From WJKG01 sp964627305 (GTDB taxonomy: Bacteria > Zixibacteria > MSB-5A5 > GN15 > FEB-12): a stretch of 64,000 nt of DNA. The notes beneath the pieces were generated by a model. It saw only the letters and a list, made by a program, of their open reading frames with translations. It had not been told where the DNA came from and made no database searches. The stretch lies in NCBI GenBank assembly GCA_964627305.1, contig CAZVHP010000002.1, forward strand, positions 310,001 through 374,000, written 5' to 3'. Both the position numbers and the translations under genes were made by a program. Positions 42,427-51,631 of this stretch are shown here, one piece after another. Each line of letters begins with the position of its first letter. Position 1 is the first letter of the stretch.

Positions 42427-43385
42427 TGCTTCCTCTCTGCCGTTGCGGTGCGTTCCCCAAATACCTCGCCTGGTTCGGGCCGGAAGCCATTCAGGAATGA
42501 CGCTCCATCCATCGCTCGTTTCCCTTCAGGAACAATGGAAGTGACTTCGATCGCCGAGCCGGCACAGGCGATGACCAACCGCTTTCGGTCGTCCAAAACC
42601 GATCCCGGTCTGGTGCCGTGTGGCGGTGTGGACTCGGCCACGTTGCACGCGAGGATCTTGACTTTCGTGCCCCGAAACCAGGTGCAAGCACCCGGAACGG
42701 TAGACAGCCCGCGGATAAAATTGCGGACGTTGTCAGCAGGAAAGCCAAAGTCAATCAGAGCATCCTCGGCCGTAATCCGTGGCGCCGGAGTGGCCAGCGC
42801 GTCATCTTGTGGGATGGGCCTGAAAACGCCGGATTCGAGGCGATCGAGTGTTTCGAGGAGGAATGGTCCGGATTCTTCTGACAGTCGCTCATAGAGACTG
42901 TCGAAGTTGTCGTTGTCAAAAACAGGATAGCGCCGTTGCAGGATGATATCGCCGGTGTCGACTGTCTTTTTCAACCGGAAGCTGGTCAGGCCAGTCTCCG
43001 TGTCACCGTTGATCAGCGCCCAGTTAATGGGTGCGGCACCGCGATACTTCGGCAGCAACGAGGCATGGATGTTGATCGCGCCCAGGCGAGGCAACTTGTA
43101 GATCCGCGGCGGGAGGATTTTGTAGGCGACCACGACAATCAGGTCAGGAGCAAGCTCTCTGAGCGCGTTGTACAGGCCCTCATCCTTTGGTGATTGCGTA
43201 CGGATTACAGTCAGGTTCAGCTCTGCCGCCTTGGCACAAACAGCTGTCGGGTGCATCTTGCCCCCTCGACCACAGCGGCTGTCAGTGCCGGTGACAACGG
43301 CGATAACCTGATGTCTCTCGCTGGCGCAGAGGTGCCGGAGCGGCTCGCAGGCGAACTCCGGCGTCCCCATGAAAACAACGTTCAT
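42423..43385 (-). CDS. fmt: Methionyl-tRNA formyltransferase
   Basis: 320 residues. The N-terminal hydrolase fold has MGTPEFA and the catalytic/folate site NIHASLLPKYRGAAPINWAL, with the downstream DTGDI motif. The C-terminal tRNA-binding OB domain is present (from about 210). It formylates initiator Met-tRNA, and its neighbour def removes the formyl group later. The start has no clear Shine-Dalgarno sequence. Confidence 0.95.
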   Translation of the reverse strand: MNVVFMGTPEFACEPLRHLCASERHQVIAVVTGTDSRCGRGGKMHPTAVCAKAAELNLTVIRTQSPKDEGLYNALRELAPDLIVVVAYKILPPRIYKLPRLGAINIHASLLPKYRGAAPINWALINGDTETGLTSFRLKKTVDTGDIILQRRYPVFDNDNFDSLYERLSEESGPFLLETLDRLESGVFRPIPQDDALATPAPRITAEDALIDFGFPADNVRNFIRGLSTVPGACTWFRGTKVKILACNVAESTPPHGTRPGSVLDDRKRLVIACAGSAIEVTSIVPEGKRAMDGASFLNGFRPEPGEVFGERTATAERKH

Positions 43386-43490
43386 TCGGACGTGTTTGCT
43401 GATGGCTGAGAGGCGGTGCCAAAATGGCAGCGCCGCGCTAAAGCAGGAGCGGAAGAATGCGTAGTCGTATCGTAGCCCGGTTCGAAACCT

Positions 43491-43997
43491 CTACGAGGCC
43501 ATCGACAACTTCTTAAGTTTTCCCCGCAGCATTGTCCTTGTCAGGGGCGACATTCGATCGACAAACAACTTGCCCTCAAGGTGATCGAACTCGTGGAGCA
43601 GCGCCCGGGCCAACATTCCGGTCGCTTCAACTTCAAACTCCTCGCCTCTGAGGTTGTAGGCCCGCATGATCACTTTCGCAGGTCTGACAATCTTCTGGTA
43701 GATTCCCGGAAAGGACAGGCAGCCTTCCTCGATTTCTATCTGCCCATCGACATCAACGATTTCCGGGTTGATGAACGCTGTCGGAGACTGGCTGGCATCA
43801 AGAGCCGACAGATCTACCACAAACACCCTCTTGGTGATTCCGATCTGCACAGCAGCCAGCCCAAGGCCTTTAGCTTTTCTCATGGTATCGATGAGGTCGG
43901 ATACCAGGTCTACCGTCTCCGGGTCGGTTGGATTGACCGGAGTCGATACTTCCCGCAAAACCGGGTCGCCATACACGACGATCGGCCGCTCAGCCAC
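43491..43997 (-). CDS. def: Peptide deformylase
   Basis: 168 residues with the three family motifs: GLGLAAVQIG (motif 1, Val in place of the usual Pro), EGCLS (Cys93) and HEFDH (His135, Glu136, His139), which bind the catalytic metal. It removes the formyl group from nascent proteins. The GTG start has GGAG 5 bases upstream. Order yajC-def-fmt-rng, all on the minus strand, with a strong promoter ahead of yajC. Confidence 0.95.
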   Translation of the reverse strand: MAERPIVVYGDPVLREVSTPVNPTDPETVDLVSDLIDTMRKAKGLGLAAVQIGITKRVFVVDLSALDASQSPTAFINPEIVDVDGQIEIEEGCLSFPGIYQKIVRPAKVIMRAYNLRGEEFEVEATGMLARALLHEFDHLEGKLFVDRMSPLTRTMLRGKLKKLSMAS

Positions 43998-44015
43998 AAC
44001 AACTCCTCACTTCAT

Positions 44016-44330
44016 TTAGCTGTCGACCTTGCCGGCGATGGATGACTTAAGAAACTCCATCTTCGTATCGTCCCCAAGTTTCAGGACAACTCGATTGCGT
44101 TCTTCATCTATCGCGAAGATGGTAGCGAACATACCGCCGGAAGTGACAACCTTGTCACCTTTTCTCAGCTCCTGAAGGAGCTTCTCATGTTCTTTCTGTT
44201 TCTTTCGCTGGGGGCGGATTAGCAACAAGTACATGATAACGAATATCAGCCCGAACCAGACCAGGGTGAATAACCCACCGCCGCCGGAGTCCTGCCCGCC
44301 AGCCATCAGAATTGGCCAATGAAAATCCAA
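44016..44330 (-). CDS. yajC: Preprotein translocase subunit YajC
   Basis: 104 residues. One transmembrane helix (about 20-40) is followed by the family block YLLLIRPQRKKQKEHEKLLQ and GDKVVTSGGMFATI. YajC associates with SecDF at the Sec translocon. The TTG start has GGGAG 5 bases upstream. First gene of the yajC-def-fmt-rng operon. Confidence 0.92.
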   Translation of the reverse strand: MDFHWPILMAGGQDSGGGGLFTLVWFGLIFVIMYLLLIRPQRKKQKEHEKLLQELRKGDKVVTSGGMFATIFAIDEERNRVVLKLGDDTKMEFLKSSIAGKVDS

Positions 44331-44405
44331 TTTCTCTCCCTCGAGTTATCGGCATCCTGTACAAAAACTGAACAGGTGCACAGGTTAAATCTCCATTAAC
44401 CCGTA

Positions 44406-44434
44406 ATTATACAACCCAAGCCGATACATGCCAA
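44406..44434 (-). promoter_or_regulatory. Near-consensus promoter of the yajC-def-fmt-rng operon
   Basis: Minus strand: TTGGCA (44434-44429), 17 bases, TATAAT (44411-44406). It is the best sigma-70-type match in the window, with a leader of about 70 bases. Confidence 0.8.
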
Positions 44435-44502
44435 GCATTTATTTCATATCTCTAAAACCGGACCGGGCCAGTGCTGGTTCCCGGCCGGCTTGGCACTGCC
44501 GG

Positions 44503-44982
44503 TCAGTGCGTGTGGCCGTGCTCCGCAAAGTACAGCTCCCGGAAGTCCCTGAGTAACCTTTCCAGCCGCCGTGCATGTTCCTGCAAGGCAGTCTGCTTGC
44601 ACTTCATGGCCGTCACAATCATCTGGTGACAAAGCAACACTTTGCGCTGGTACTCGCGGTGCTTCGCCGAGTCGGCCGAATCAACCTCGGCGATGCGCTG
44701 GGCAAGGAAGTACTCCGAAATGATCGTCTGGAATTTCTGGGCATGGTCTTCCTTGTTCATGACCCACCGCACGAGCTGGTTATGGTCCTTCTCCGCTGTT
44801 GCTGAGAGGGTATCGATCATAGTCATGCTCTTGGTAATCGTCTCGATGTGCTGACTCAGTTCATCGAACACCATCGCATCACCGTAAATACCGCACGGAA
44901 TCTGGCAGTGAGAATGCCCCTGTACCGGCAGGGCAAGCATCAACCCGGTCAGAATCAGCCCCAAAGAAATCCTTCTCATCAT
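44503..44982 (-). CDS. sodN: Nickel superoxide dismutase with Sec signal peptide
   Basis: 159 residues. The Ni-hook HCQIPCGIY (His25, Cys26, Cys30, Tyr33) is the defining feature of Ni-SOD: after cleavage the His amino group, its side chain and both Cys bind nickel. The helical body (EHIETITKSMTMIDTLSATA) fits the family. A hydrophobic leader (about 5-19) precedes, and cleavage between Ser24 and His25 would expose the hook, so export and maturation by an ordinary signal peptidase is likely. In Streptomyces a dedicated peptidase (SodX) does this; no such gene is next to it. The C-terminus ends EHGHTH. Start at 44982 has AAGGG 5 bases upstream; 44979 is an alternative. Confidence 0.88.
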   Translation of the reverse strand: MMRRISLGLILTGLMLALPVQGHSHCQIPCGIYGDAMVFDELSQHIETITKSMTMIDTLSATAEKDHNQLVRWVMNKEDHAQKFQTIISEYFLAQRIAEVDSADSAKHREYQRKVLLCHQMIVTAMKCKQTALQEHARRLERLLRDFRELYFAEHGHTH

Positions 44983-45113
44983 TTTGTCCCTTCCATCATG
45001 TGGTGTATCCGGATCAGAAACGGACCCGTCGAAGGTCTTCACGTCATATATCAAACAACAGGAAAAGACCGGCAGTTCAGTCGGCCTTCCGTCTTCTGAA
45101 CAAGCGGATGATG

Positions 45114-45581
45114 TCAGTGCTGGTCTTTGCCCGTTTCTGTGGTCTGATCGTCTTCACCATGGTGGCCCTGACCGTGCCCTTTGCCGTGGCCGTCCTCGCT
45201 GTCGTCCTTCTTGTCGTCCTTGTCACCACCAATCTTGTCGAGCACCTTGCCGATCTTCTTCGCGAAACCCGGAACCGCTTCGAATATCTGCTCCCACTTG
45301 CCTTTGGTGGCTGTTATCAGTCGAACATCATCCTTGTCGATGATGAGGAACGCGGCCGGCTCTATCTTGGCGCCGCCGCCCCCACCGCCGCCGAAGCCGG
45401 CTTTGGAGCCGGATTCGCTCCCCTCGCCGCCGCCGACACCGAAGCCGACGGAGATTTTGACGATGGGAATGACTGTTCGTTCACCGGCCTGTACGGGTTC
45501 GCCGATGATCGTTTCCGAGCGCGAAATCTCCCGCAGTTCGGAGACCACGCCGCGCAGTATGTCAGTTACGTTATTGGGCAT
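45114..45581 (-). CDS. GerW (YtfJ) family protein
   Basis: 155 residues. The family block is clear: ELREISRSETIIGEPVQAGE, IPIVKISVGFGVGGGEG, a Gly-rich loop (GFGGGGGGGAKIEP) and AAFLIIDKDDVRLI. In Bacillus the protein affects spore germination, but homologues are widespread in non-sporeformers. The C-terminal ~40 residues are charged and contain five His (KGHGQGHHGED, KDQH). AGGGAG is 6 bases before the ATG. It overlaps the DUF2953 gene by 11 bases. Confidence 0.85.
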   Translation of the reverse strand: MPNNVTDILRGVVSELREISRSETIIGEPVQAGERTVIPIVKISVGFGVGGGEGSESGSKAGFGGGGGGGAKIEPAAFLIIDKDDVRLITATKGKWEQIFEAVPGFAKKIGKVLDKIGGDKDDKKDDSEDGHGKGHGQGHHGEDDQTTETGKDQH

Positions 45582-46227
45582 CCTGTTCTCCCTTGTTTGA
45601 TCCTATAGTCATACGCACAATATCTTTGATTGGCAACTGCCACAGCAGCACTATCGAGCGATAAAGCCATTTGTATACTGGCAGTGCGATGGAAGCCTTG
45701 AGAGCTCCGTTTAATGAGGCGCCGGTATAGTCGGGGATGTAGTTGACACGTCCGACGACAGCGGGCACAGCCGCCAGAGCGGCCTGATAGTAGCCGAAGG
45801 CCTGGCCGGTCAAATGCGGCTGATCGAACCCACCTTCGATCTCCGCCTCAAGCTGTTCGACGATGACAGCGCGCAACAGTCCGACAGCATAGGTCCAGAT
45901 TGCCGAGCGCGACCGGCGCAGGAGATCCAGGAGCTCAGAGATTGGCACGTGTCGCCGTCGTTTTGCAGGCTTCTTTGGGCCGGGACGCTCTGCGGGGGCT
46001 GGCTGGCGATCCTCTGAGCGCACCGACACGGCCAACGGGCGGCAATACACGGTCAGGCCCGCCCAACGCACTCTCAGAAGGCTCGTCACAAAATCGGCGT
46101 GCAGTCCGGTTCGTCCGATGCCGACAAACAGCCATCGCTGTCTGGTTCCTATCTCTGCTCGCAGGCGAAGACGCAGCACGAGCAGAGCAGTCATGATCAG
46201 AATAGCAGCTATCAGTACATACCACAC
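45571..46227 (-). CDS. DUF2953 membrane protein
   Basis: 218 residues. An N-terminal hydrophobic helix (about 2-20) and a C-terminal cytoplasmic part (FGYYQAALAAVPAVVGRVNY, IPDYTGASLNGALKASIALP) match DUF2953. The same pair, DUF2953 (YtfI) next to GerW (YtfJ), occurs in Bacillus, which supports both calls. GTG start with AAGGTG ahead. Function unknown. Confidence 0.78.
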   Translation of the reverse strand: MWYVLIAAILIMTALLVLRLRLRAEIGTRQRWLFVGIGRTGLHADFVTSLLRVRWAGLTVYCRPLAVSVRSEDRQPAPAERPGPKKPAKRRRHVPISELLDLLRRSRSAIWTYAVGLLRAVIVEQLEAEIEGGFDQPHLTGQAFGYYQAALAAVPAVVGRVNYIPDYTGASLNGALKASIALPVYKWLYRSIVLLWQLPIKDIVRMTIGSNKGEQDAQ

Positions 46228-46307
46228 TGGGTCACCTTCAATAGACTTGGCCGCTGTTGTGGTTGCCTGCAGAGATACCGGGCCTGCCGTATTTGATTAA
46301 CGCGGCG

Positions 46308-48035
46308 TCAGTCCGCCTGTTCCACACCCATAGCCTCCCACAGGAGAGCTGGTGGTGGTGAGCCATAGGACAGCAACTGGTTGTGAAAGTCGCGAACCGA
46401 GAAGTTGTCCCCATCGCGCTGCTGCACAGCCTCGCGGAGCGCCACAATCTCCCGTTTGCCCATCAGGTAGGTGAGTTGATAGCCGGGCTGAAAGGTATAG
46501 CGGCGCACCTCGTGTCGCAGGAAATCACGATTAGCATTGGACTGCACATTGAGGACGGTGGCCATCCAGTCGACGCACTCATCGACCGTGAACTGCCCTG
46601 TGTGAAGCTTGACATCGGCGACAACTCTGGCAGCACGGAAGCGAATACCACTCAGAACCTGCAGCCACTGCGATGGATTCTCGGCACCATACAGCCCCGC
46701 ATGGTACATCATCTCCTCGCAGTAGAGGGCCCACCCCTCGATGAACATCATGGAGCGATGCCACTTGCGCACCGGATTGGGGTGCAGACCGGCGATTTGC
46801 ATCTGAAGATGGTGCCCGGGATAGGCCTCGTGGACGACGGCGCCCCGGAATCCGCGACGGTGGACATAGCGAAAACGGGCCGCAAGCTGACCAAATTCGA
46901 GATCATCCGGAATCGGACGGACGTAAAAGTACCCTTCCTGCCCTTCGTTGAATGGCCCCGGCGGCTGGTAGGCCAGCCCGGAGATGATGCTGCGCAGGAA
47001 GGGCGGTGTTTCGACCACTATGACATCGGATATCTCCTCGGGAACCGTAATGTAGTCGTTCTGCTCCAGAAAGATGCGGAGCTGTTCGGTTTCCCAGTTG
47101 TAGTAGTCAATCAGGTCCTGCTTCGAGATACAGGCAGGAACGAAGACCGAATCGGCGCCTTCCTGATGATGGGCAAAAACATACTCCTCCTGCTTTCGGT
47201 AGGCGGCACGGGCATCCTCGAGCAAGGTTTCGCCCAGCTTGAGCAGAGAATCCGCATCCATCGGCAGGTGGTGACGGTTGGTGAGCAAGTACTCGAAATC
47301 CCGCTTGCCAATGGCAAAGCTCTTGTCATCGCCTGGCTTCACGTTCCTGAGCCAGTCGGCGAAATCATGCATTGATTCGCGAGCGCGGGTTGTCATCTTA
47401 TAAATATTGTCTGCCCGGTCGGGGAACTGGCCCATCAACTCGCTGCCAACCTCGTGGTAGAACTGGTCAGCTGTTTCGAGCATCTCCAGCGCGGCCTCGA
47501 TGTACACAGGCGGAGGACTCTTGAGGTTCTTGCGGGCCATCGACAAAAAGTCGGGCACAGCCCTGATGCGGGCAGTAAGAGACACCACGCGGGACTCCAT
47601 GGGAGCGTGTTCCGACAGCAGCACGAAATACAGGCCGTCGACAAGCTCCTGTGCATAGAGCAATGGTGACTTCTCGTGCCACTTGATGCGCTTGAGGTCA
47701 TGGATGGCTATGTCTACCTCAACCTTCAACAGGTGGTAGTCCATGAGCTGATCACCCGACAGGCCGCTCTTGTGGTAATCGCGAAGCCAGCGTTCGAACT
47801 GATCGAGGTCCTTGAGTATCTCCTTCACTGATCCGGCAGAATAGTCCGTGAACCGATGATCGTAGTGATGGATGCCCATTTCCGTGGAGCGAACGGGGTA
47901 GAACTTCTGCAGGCTTTGCAGAATCTGCTCGGATAACTGCTGGAAGTTCGCCGGCTTGGCGGCAGGCAGCACGGAACCGGCGGCCAGAGTCAGGCAGGCA
48001 AGGATAAGAAGGGCCACTCGGGGGTATCGACGCAT
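46308..48035 (-). CDS. DUF885 family putative zinc peptidase
   Basis: 575 residues with a signal peptide (about 1-27). DUF885 proteins are M32-like carboxypeptidase relatives. The zinc motif HExxH appears as HEAYPGHHLQ (about 403), followed by a Glu in EGWALYCEEM. That combination is characteristic. It is probably an exported peptidase of unknown substrate. GAGGAG stands 5 bases before the ATG. It follows the RlmD-like gene by 19 bases. Confidence 0.88.
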   Translation of the reverse strand: MRRYPRVALLILACLTLAAGSVLPAAKPANFQQLSEQILQSLQKFYPVRSTEMGIHHYDHRFTDYSAGSVKEILKDLDQFERWLRDYHKSGLSGDQLMDYHLLKVEVDIAIHDLKRIKWHEKSPLLYAQELVDGLYFVLLSEHAPMESRVVSLTARIRAVPDFLSMARKNLKSPPPVYIEAALEMLETADQFYHEVGSELMGQFPDRADNIYKMTTRARESMHDFADWLRNVKPGDDKSFAIGKRDFEYLLTNRHHLPMDADSLLKLGETLLEDARAAYRKQEEYVFAHHQEGADSVFVPACISKQDLIDYYNWETEQLRIFLEQNDYITVPEEISDVIVVETPPFLRSIISGLAYQPPGPFNEGQEGYFYVRPIPDDLEFGQLAARFRYVHRRGFRGAVVHEAYPGHHLQMQIAGLHPNPVRKWHRSMMFIEGWALYCEEMMYHAGLYGAENPSQWLQVLSGIRFRAARVVADVKLHTGQFTVDECVDWMATVLNVQSNANRDFLRHEVRRYTFQPGYQLTYLMGKREIVALREAVQQRDGDNFSVRDFHNQLLSYGSPPPALLWEAMGVEQAD

Positions 48036-48054
48036 AGAATCTCCTCTGTCTGGA

Positions 48055-49449
48055 TCAGACATTGCTGTTATCATGGTCGGCGAGCTTGATGGATTCATCT
48101 CTCTGGAATCGACTCACCAACTCGATGTGCATAGTATGCGGAAACATGTCAACGGGGGTGACCTGCTCAAGCCGATAACCGGCCGCAACAAGGGCGGCGG
48201 CATCGCGGGCAAAGGTCGACGGATTACATGAAATGTAGACGATCTTCGGGCTGTTGATCTCCAGCAGGCGCTTGAGCGCCTTGGGGTGCAGGCCGGCGCG
48301 GGGCGGATCAACGACAACCACTGAGAACGGCTCTGCGGTCGCCTGCTCGGTGCGCAGGAAGTCCTTCACATCACCTTCCCAGAAAGTGATGTTGCTGACA
48401 TTGTTGAGCTCCGCGTTTTCGTTAGCGACCTGGATGGCGTCGGGAACCAGCTCGACGCCGACAACCTCGCTGACATGGCGAGCCAGCAACAGCCCGATCG
48501 AACCGGTGCCGCAGTACAAGTCCATAGCCCGATCGGTGTGCTGCGGATCGAGTACATCAAAGGTCGTGCGGTAGAGCGTCTCAGTCTGAAGTGAATTAGT
48601 CTGGAAGAAGGAATTGGCACGGATCTGAAACGTGTAGTCGAAGAGCTTCTCCTCGATGAAACCGGTGCCGTACAGCACGCGCTCGATCTCTCCGACGGCT
48701 ATATTCGACTTCATGCCGTTCTGGTTGTGGACAATCGTGGTTACTTCTTTGAAGATGCCGGTCAACTCCGAGATCAGTTCCTGCTGGTATGGCAAGTCGC
48801 CCAGATTGGTAACAATGTTGACCATCATCTGAGCAGTACGCTTGGCCATTCGAAGGACCACGAAGCGCATGAAGCCCGTGTGATTGCGAACGTCATAGAC
48901 CGAAATACCTCGCCGTTGCACGAACTCGCGGATGTGAGCGACAACGCGGTTGGCGACATCGGGCTGGAGATAGCACTTCTGCAGATCAAAGACCTCATCG
49001 AATCTTCCCCGTTTGTGCAAACCGAGCGTGAAGCCTCCGTCGTCGCTGACATTGAAGGAGAACTCCATCTTGTTTCGGTAGTGAAACAGCTCCACAGCAC
49101 CGACTATGGAATCGACAGGCGGATCCTTCAGATTGCCGATACGTTCCAGACAGGCAACAATCTGTTTCTGTTTGAAGCGGAGCTGAGTGTTGTAATCGAG
49201 GTCCTGCCAAGTGCAGCCGCCGCAGTAGCTGACATGAGGACACGGCGCCGGAACACGAAGATCGCACTTCTCGGTCACCTCGAGCAGGATGGCGTTGCTG
49301 AAACGGGGCTTGGAACGAACAATGCGGGCACGGACCTTCTCGCCGGGCAGACCGCCGTTCACAAACACAACCTTGCCATCAAGGCGCGCTACCGCCTTGC
49401 CATCGTAGGCTAGGTCTTCTATCTCGAGCTCAACAATCTTCTCTGACAT
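48055..49449 (-). CDS. rlmD: 23S rRNA (uracil-5-)-methyltransferase, RlmD-like
   Basis: 464 residues. The N-terminal TRAM domain (about 5-60) binds RNA. A [4Fe-4S] cluster is held by Cys-x5-Cys-x2-Cys (CPHVSYCGGC) and a later Cys. The methyltransferase domain has MDLYCGTGSIGLLLA (SAM site), VVVDPPRAG and the catalytic Cys in YISCNPSTFARD. It methylates a uracil of 23S rRNA (position 1939 or 747 type; not separable here). GAGG is 6 bases before the ATG. Confidence 0.92.
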   Translation of the reverse strand: MSEKIVELEIEDLAYDGKAVARLDGKVVFVNGGLPGEKVRARIVRSKPRFSNAILLEVTEKCDLRVPAPCPHVSYCGGCTWQDLDYNTQLRFKQKQIVACLERIGNLKDPPVDSIVGAVELFHYRNKMEFSFNVSDDGGFTLGLHKRGRFDEVFDLQKCYLQPDVANRVVAHIREFVQRRGISVYDVRNHTGFMRFVVLRMAKRTAQMMVNIVTNLGDLPYQQELISELTGIFKEVTTIVHNQNGMKSNIAVGEIERVLYGTGFIEEKLFDYTFQIRANSFFQTNSLQTETLYRTTFDVLDPQHTDRAMDLYCGTGSIGLLLARHVSEVVGVELVPDAIQVANENAELNNVSNITFWEGDVKDFLRTEQATAEPFSVVVVDPPRAGLHPKALKRLLEINSPKIVYISCNPSTFARDAAALVAAGYRLEQVTPVDMFPHTMHIELVSRFQRDESIKLADHDNSNV

Positions 49450-49538
49450 AATCTGCCTCGCGCCCAAAGCCGGTCTCTGACCCGGCTCCGTGCGCTCTTA
49501 CCAATACGCTGACGGACTGTCAAAAGTCAACGGAATTG

Positions 49539-50231
49539 CTATCCCTTGATCAGACTAATCGACAGAAAACCAAGCACCAAAAGGGCCACGAAGGCGATAG
49601 CCAGCCAGTTGAAATAGCGGTCGATCCACTCGCGGATCCGTTCGCCGTGACGTTCATAGAGCAGTCCCACGATCCCCGCCACGACAAAGAAGCGAAGCGA
49701 GCGACTCACCGCCGACGCAACAACAAATGCGCCGAAGTCCATGTGGAAGAAACCAGCGGCGATTGTGAACACCTTGTATGGTATCGGAGTGAAGCCAGCG
49801 ACACCGACAGCCCACGCGCCGACCTGCATTCCCCACAGCTCCTTTTCATTGAACCAGAAGCGTGCAGTCTCCAGCAATTCGTCCGGGTTGGTGTTGGACA
49901 GAGACGCCGTGAAGCTGAGCATGTGTTGTCCAATCAGCTCAAAGGCGCCAAATCCGATCATGTAGCCAAGGACACCGCCGACAACCGAACCAAGCGAGCA
50001 CCACGTGGCGAATTTCAGCCAGCGCTTGTAGGCACCCATGCACAGCGCAATCAGCAGAGCATCCGGTGGAATGGGGAAGAACGAGGCCTCCGCCATGGAC
50101 AAGAAGAACAACGCGGTCACGCCATAGCGGGACTCACCCCAGGACATGACCCAGTCATAAAGCCGTCGCGACCAGCGCAACGGTGCTAACAGAGGTGATG
50201 GTGCCATTGGATGCTTGCTCTTTCGCGGCAT
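49539..50231 (-). CDS. YqaA-type DedA/VTT family membrane protein
   Basis: 230 residues, about five hydrophobic segments. The VTT domain contains MAEASFFPIPPDALLIAL, SLGSVVGGVLGYMIG and FTPIPYKVFTIAAGFFHM. It is a relative of DedA proteins that move undecaprenyl phosphate or phospholipids. YqaA members are less studied. The ATG at 50231 lacks a clear Shine-Dalgarno sequence. It follows the CorC-like gene by 18 bases. Confidence 0.85.
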   Translation of the reverse strand: MPRKSKHPMAPSPLLAPLRWSRRLYDWVMSWGESRYGVTALFFLSMAEASFFPIPPDALLIALCMGAYKRWLKFATWCSLGSVVGGVLGYMIGFGAFELIGQHMLSFTASLSNTNPDELLETARFWFNEKELWGMQVGAWAVGVAGFTPIPYKVFTIAAGFFHMDFGAFVVASAVSRSLRFFVVAGIVGLLYERHGERIREWIDRYFNWLAIAFVALLVLGFLSISLIKG

Positions 50232-50249
50232 GGTTAAAGGGGAGCCGGG

Positions 50250-51563
50250 TCAACTTTCAGCGTTCTGCTTCACTCGTTCCAGCTTGAGGCGAAGCAGCCG
50301 GTTGCCCTTGACCGTCAGTATCCTGATATCAGTATCGGCGATTCGAACAGTCTCATTCTGTCCGGGAAGGCGGCCAAGGTGCTCCATCAGTAGCCCGGAT
50401 AGGGAATCGACATCGTCTTCCGGCAAATGAGTTTCCATGAGGTTGTTCACGTCTCCCGGCCAGACGTCACCGCTGGCATAGGCGACGTCTTCAGAATGGC
50501 GCACGAGAGGGGCTTCCTCGGCATCGTACTCATCGCGAATCTCCCCGACTAGTTCCTCGACGATATCCTCAATGGTGATAAGCCCGGCGGTTCCGCCGTA
50601 TTCATCGAGGACGATAGCAACATGAAGCCGTCGGCGCTGAAACTGGCTCAGCAGGCGTGAAAGCGGCAGCGAGTCGGGGACGAAGAAAGCTTCACGTATG
50701 AGGTCCTTGAATACGACCAGTCGGGGATCCAGTTTCTGATAAATCAGGTCCTTGGTGTACAGGATGCCGACGATGTGATCGATGTCGCTGTCGAACACCG
50801 GATAACGGCTGTAACCATGGCTGGTGATGATATCAAGAATCTGCTCAGGCGGGCTGTTGATATCGATTGCAACGACATCAGGGCGCGGGGTCATGGCACG
50901 TCGGACGGTCGAGTCAGCGAAATCAAACGCGGACTTTATGAGGCGCTCCTCGACATCATCGAACACCCCCTTCTGCTTGCCCTCGAAGATCATGTAGTTG
51001 ATTTCTTCTTCTGATATGTCCGGGCGGACCTGATCCGGTCTCACGCCCAACAGGCGAACCGTTAGCGCAGCCGCGCCACTCAACCCAGTCGCAAGAAAAG
51101 AGGTAAGCCGAGTGAAAGCGGTCATGGGACGAGAGACAAAAGAGGCGAAACGCTCTGGGTTGGACAAGGCCAGATACTTAGGTACAAGCTCGCCCAGCAC
51201 GACCGACGTGATGGTAATACCGACAGCAACAATGGCCATTGACAAACCGCCGGCCACATTGGCGATTGTAGACACTGGAACCGCGGCAAGGACGGCTTCG
51301 AGTCGGACAACAATGGTGGCGCCACCGAAGACGCCTGCGAGAGTGCCGAACAAGGTAATGCCGATCTGTACGGAGGCGAGAAACCTCTCGGGGCGTTTGT
51401 TGAGCTTGCGGGCGTACAAGGCACCCACATCACCGCGCTCGGACTCCTCAATGAGGCGACTACGTCGGCTGGCAATGATGGAAAACTCGGAGAGGGCAAA
51501 AAAGCCGTTGGCAGCCACAAAGATCAGGATGGCCAGTATCTCATATCCGAGGGGCAGGTCCAT
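50250..51563 (-). CDS. CNNM/CorC (HlyC) family transporter-like protein
   Basis: 437 residues. A DUF21/CNNM membrane domain with about four helices (1-~190) is followed by a CBS pair (about 205-330; MTPRPDVVAIDINSPPEQIL, VLDEYGGTAGLITIEDIVEE) and a CorC_HlyC C-terminal domain (~345-430). The family transports or senses Mg/Co. AGGAG lies 12 bases before the ATG, rather far. HtpX is 68 bases upstream. Confidence 0.9.
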   Translation of the reverse strand: MDLPLGYEILAILIFVAANGFFALSEFSIIASRRSRLIEESERGDVGALYARKLNKRPERFLASVQIGITLFGTLAGVFGGATIVVRLEAVLAAVPVSTIANVAGGLSMAIVAVGITITSVVLGELVPKYLALSNPERFASFVSRPMTAFTRLTSFLATGLSGAAALTVRLLGVRPDQVRPDISEEEINYMIFEGKQKGVFDDVEERLIKSAFDFADSTVRRAMTPRPDVVAIDINSPPEQILDIITSHGYSRYPVFDSDIDHIVGILYTKDLIYQKLDPRLVVFKDLIREAFFVPDSLPLSRLLSQFQRRRLHVAIVLDEYGGTAGLITIEDIVEELVGEIRDEYDAEEAPLVRHSEDVAYASGDVWPGDVNNLMETHLPEDDVDSLSGLLMEHLGRLPGQNETVRIADTDIRILTVKGNRLLRLKLERVKQNAES

Positions 51564-51631
51564 GTCAGACCATGGCTCCTGCCATCAGATGGCTGCATAA
51601 CGGAACTGGTGAGTCGCTCAATTCACTTTCG

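Noticed and set aside
40798..42894. Very long 698-codon plus-strand frame
   Set aside because: It is antisense to rng and fmt, both with full family motifs. Its length comes from GC-rich codon bias, and there is no Shine-Dalgarno sequence or domain.
43460..43490. tRNA-like TTCGAAA loop
   Set aside because: The flanking bases do not form a 5-bp T stem, and no acceptor or anticodon stem can be built.
46383..47375. 330-codon plus-strand frame
   Set aside because: Antisense to the DUF885 gene with its intact HExxH motif.
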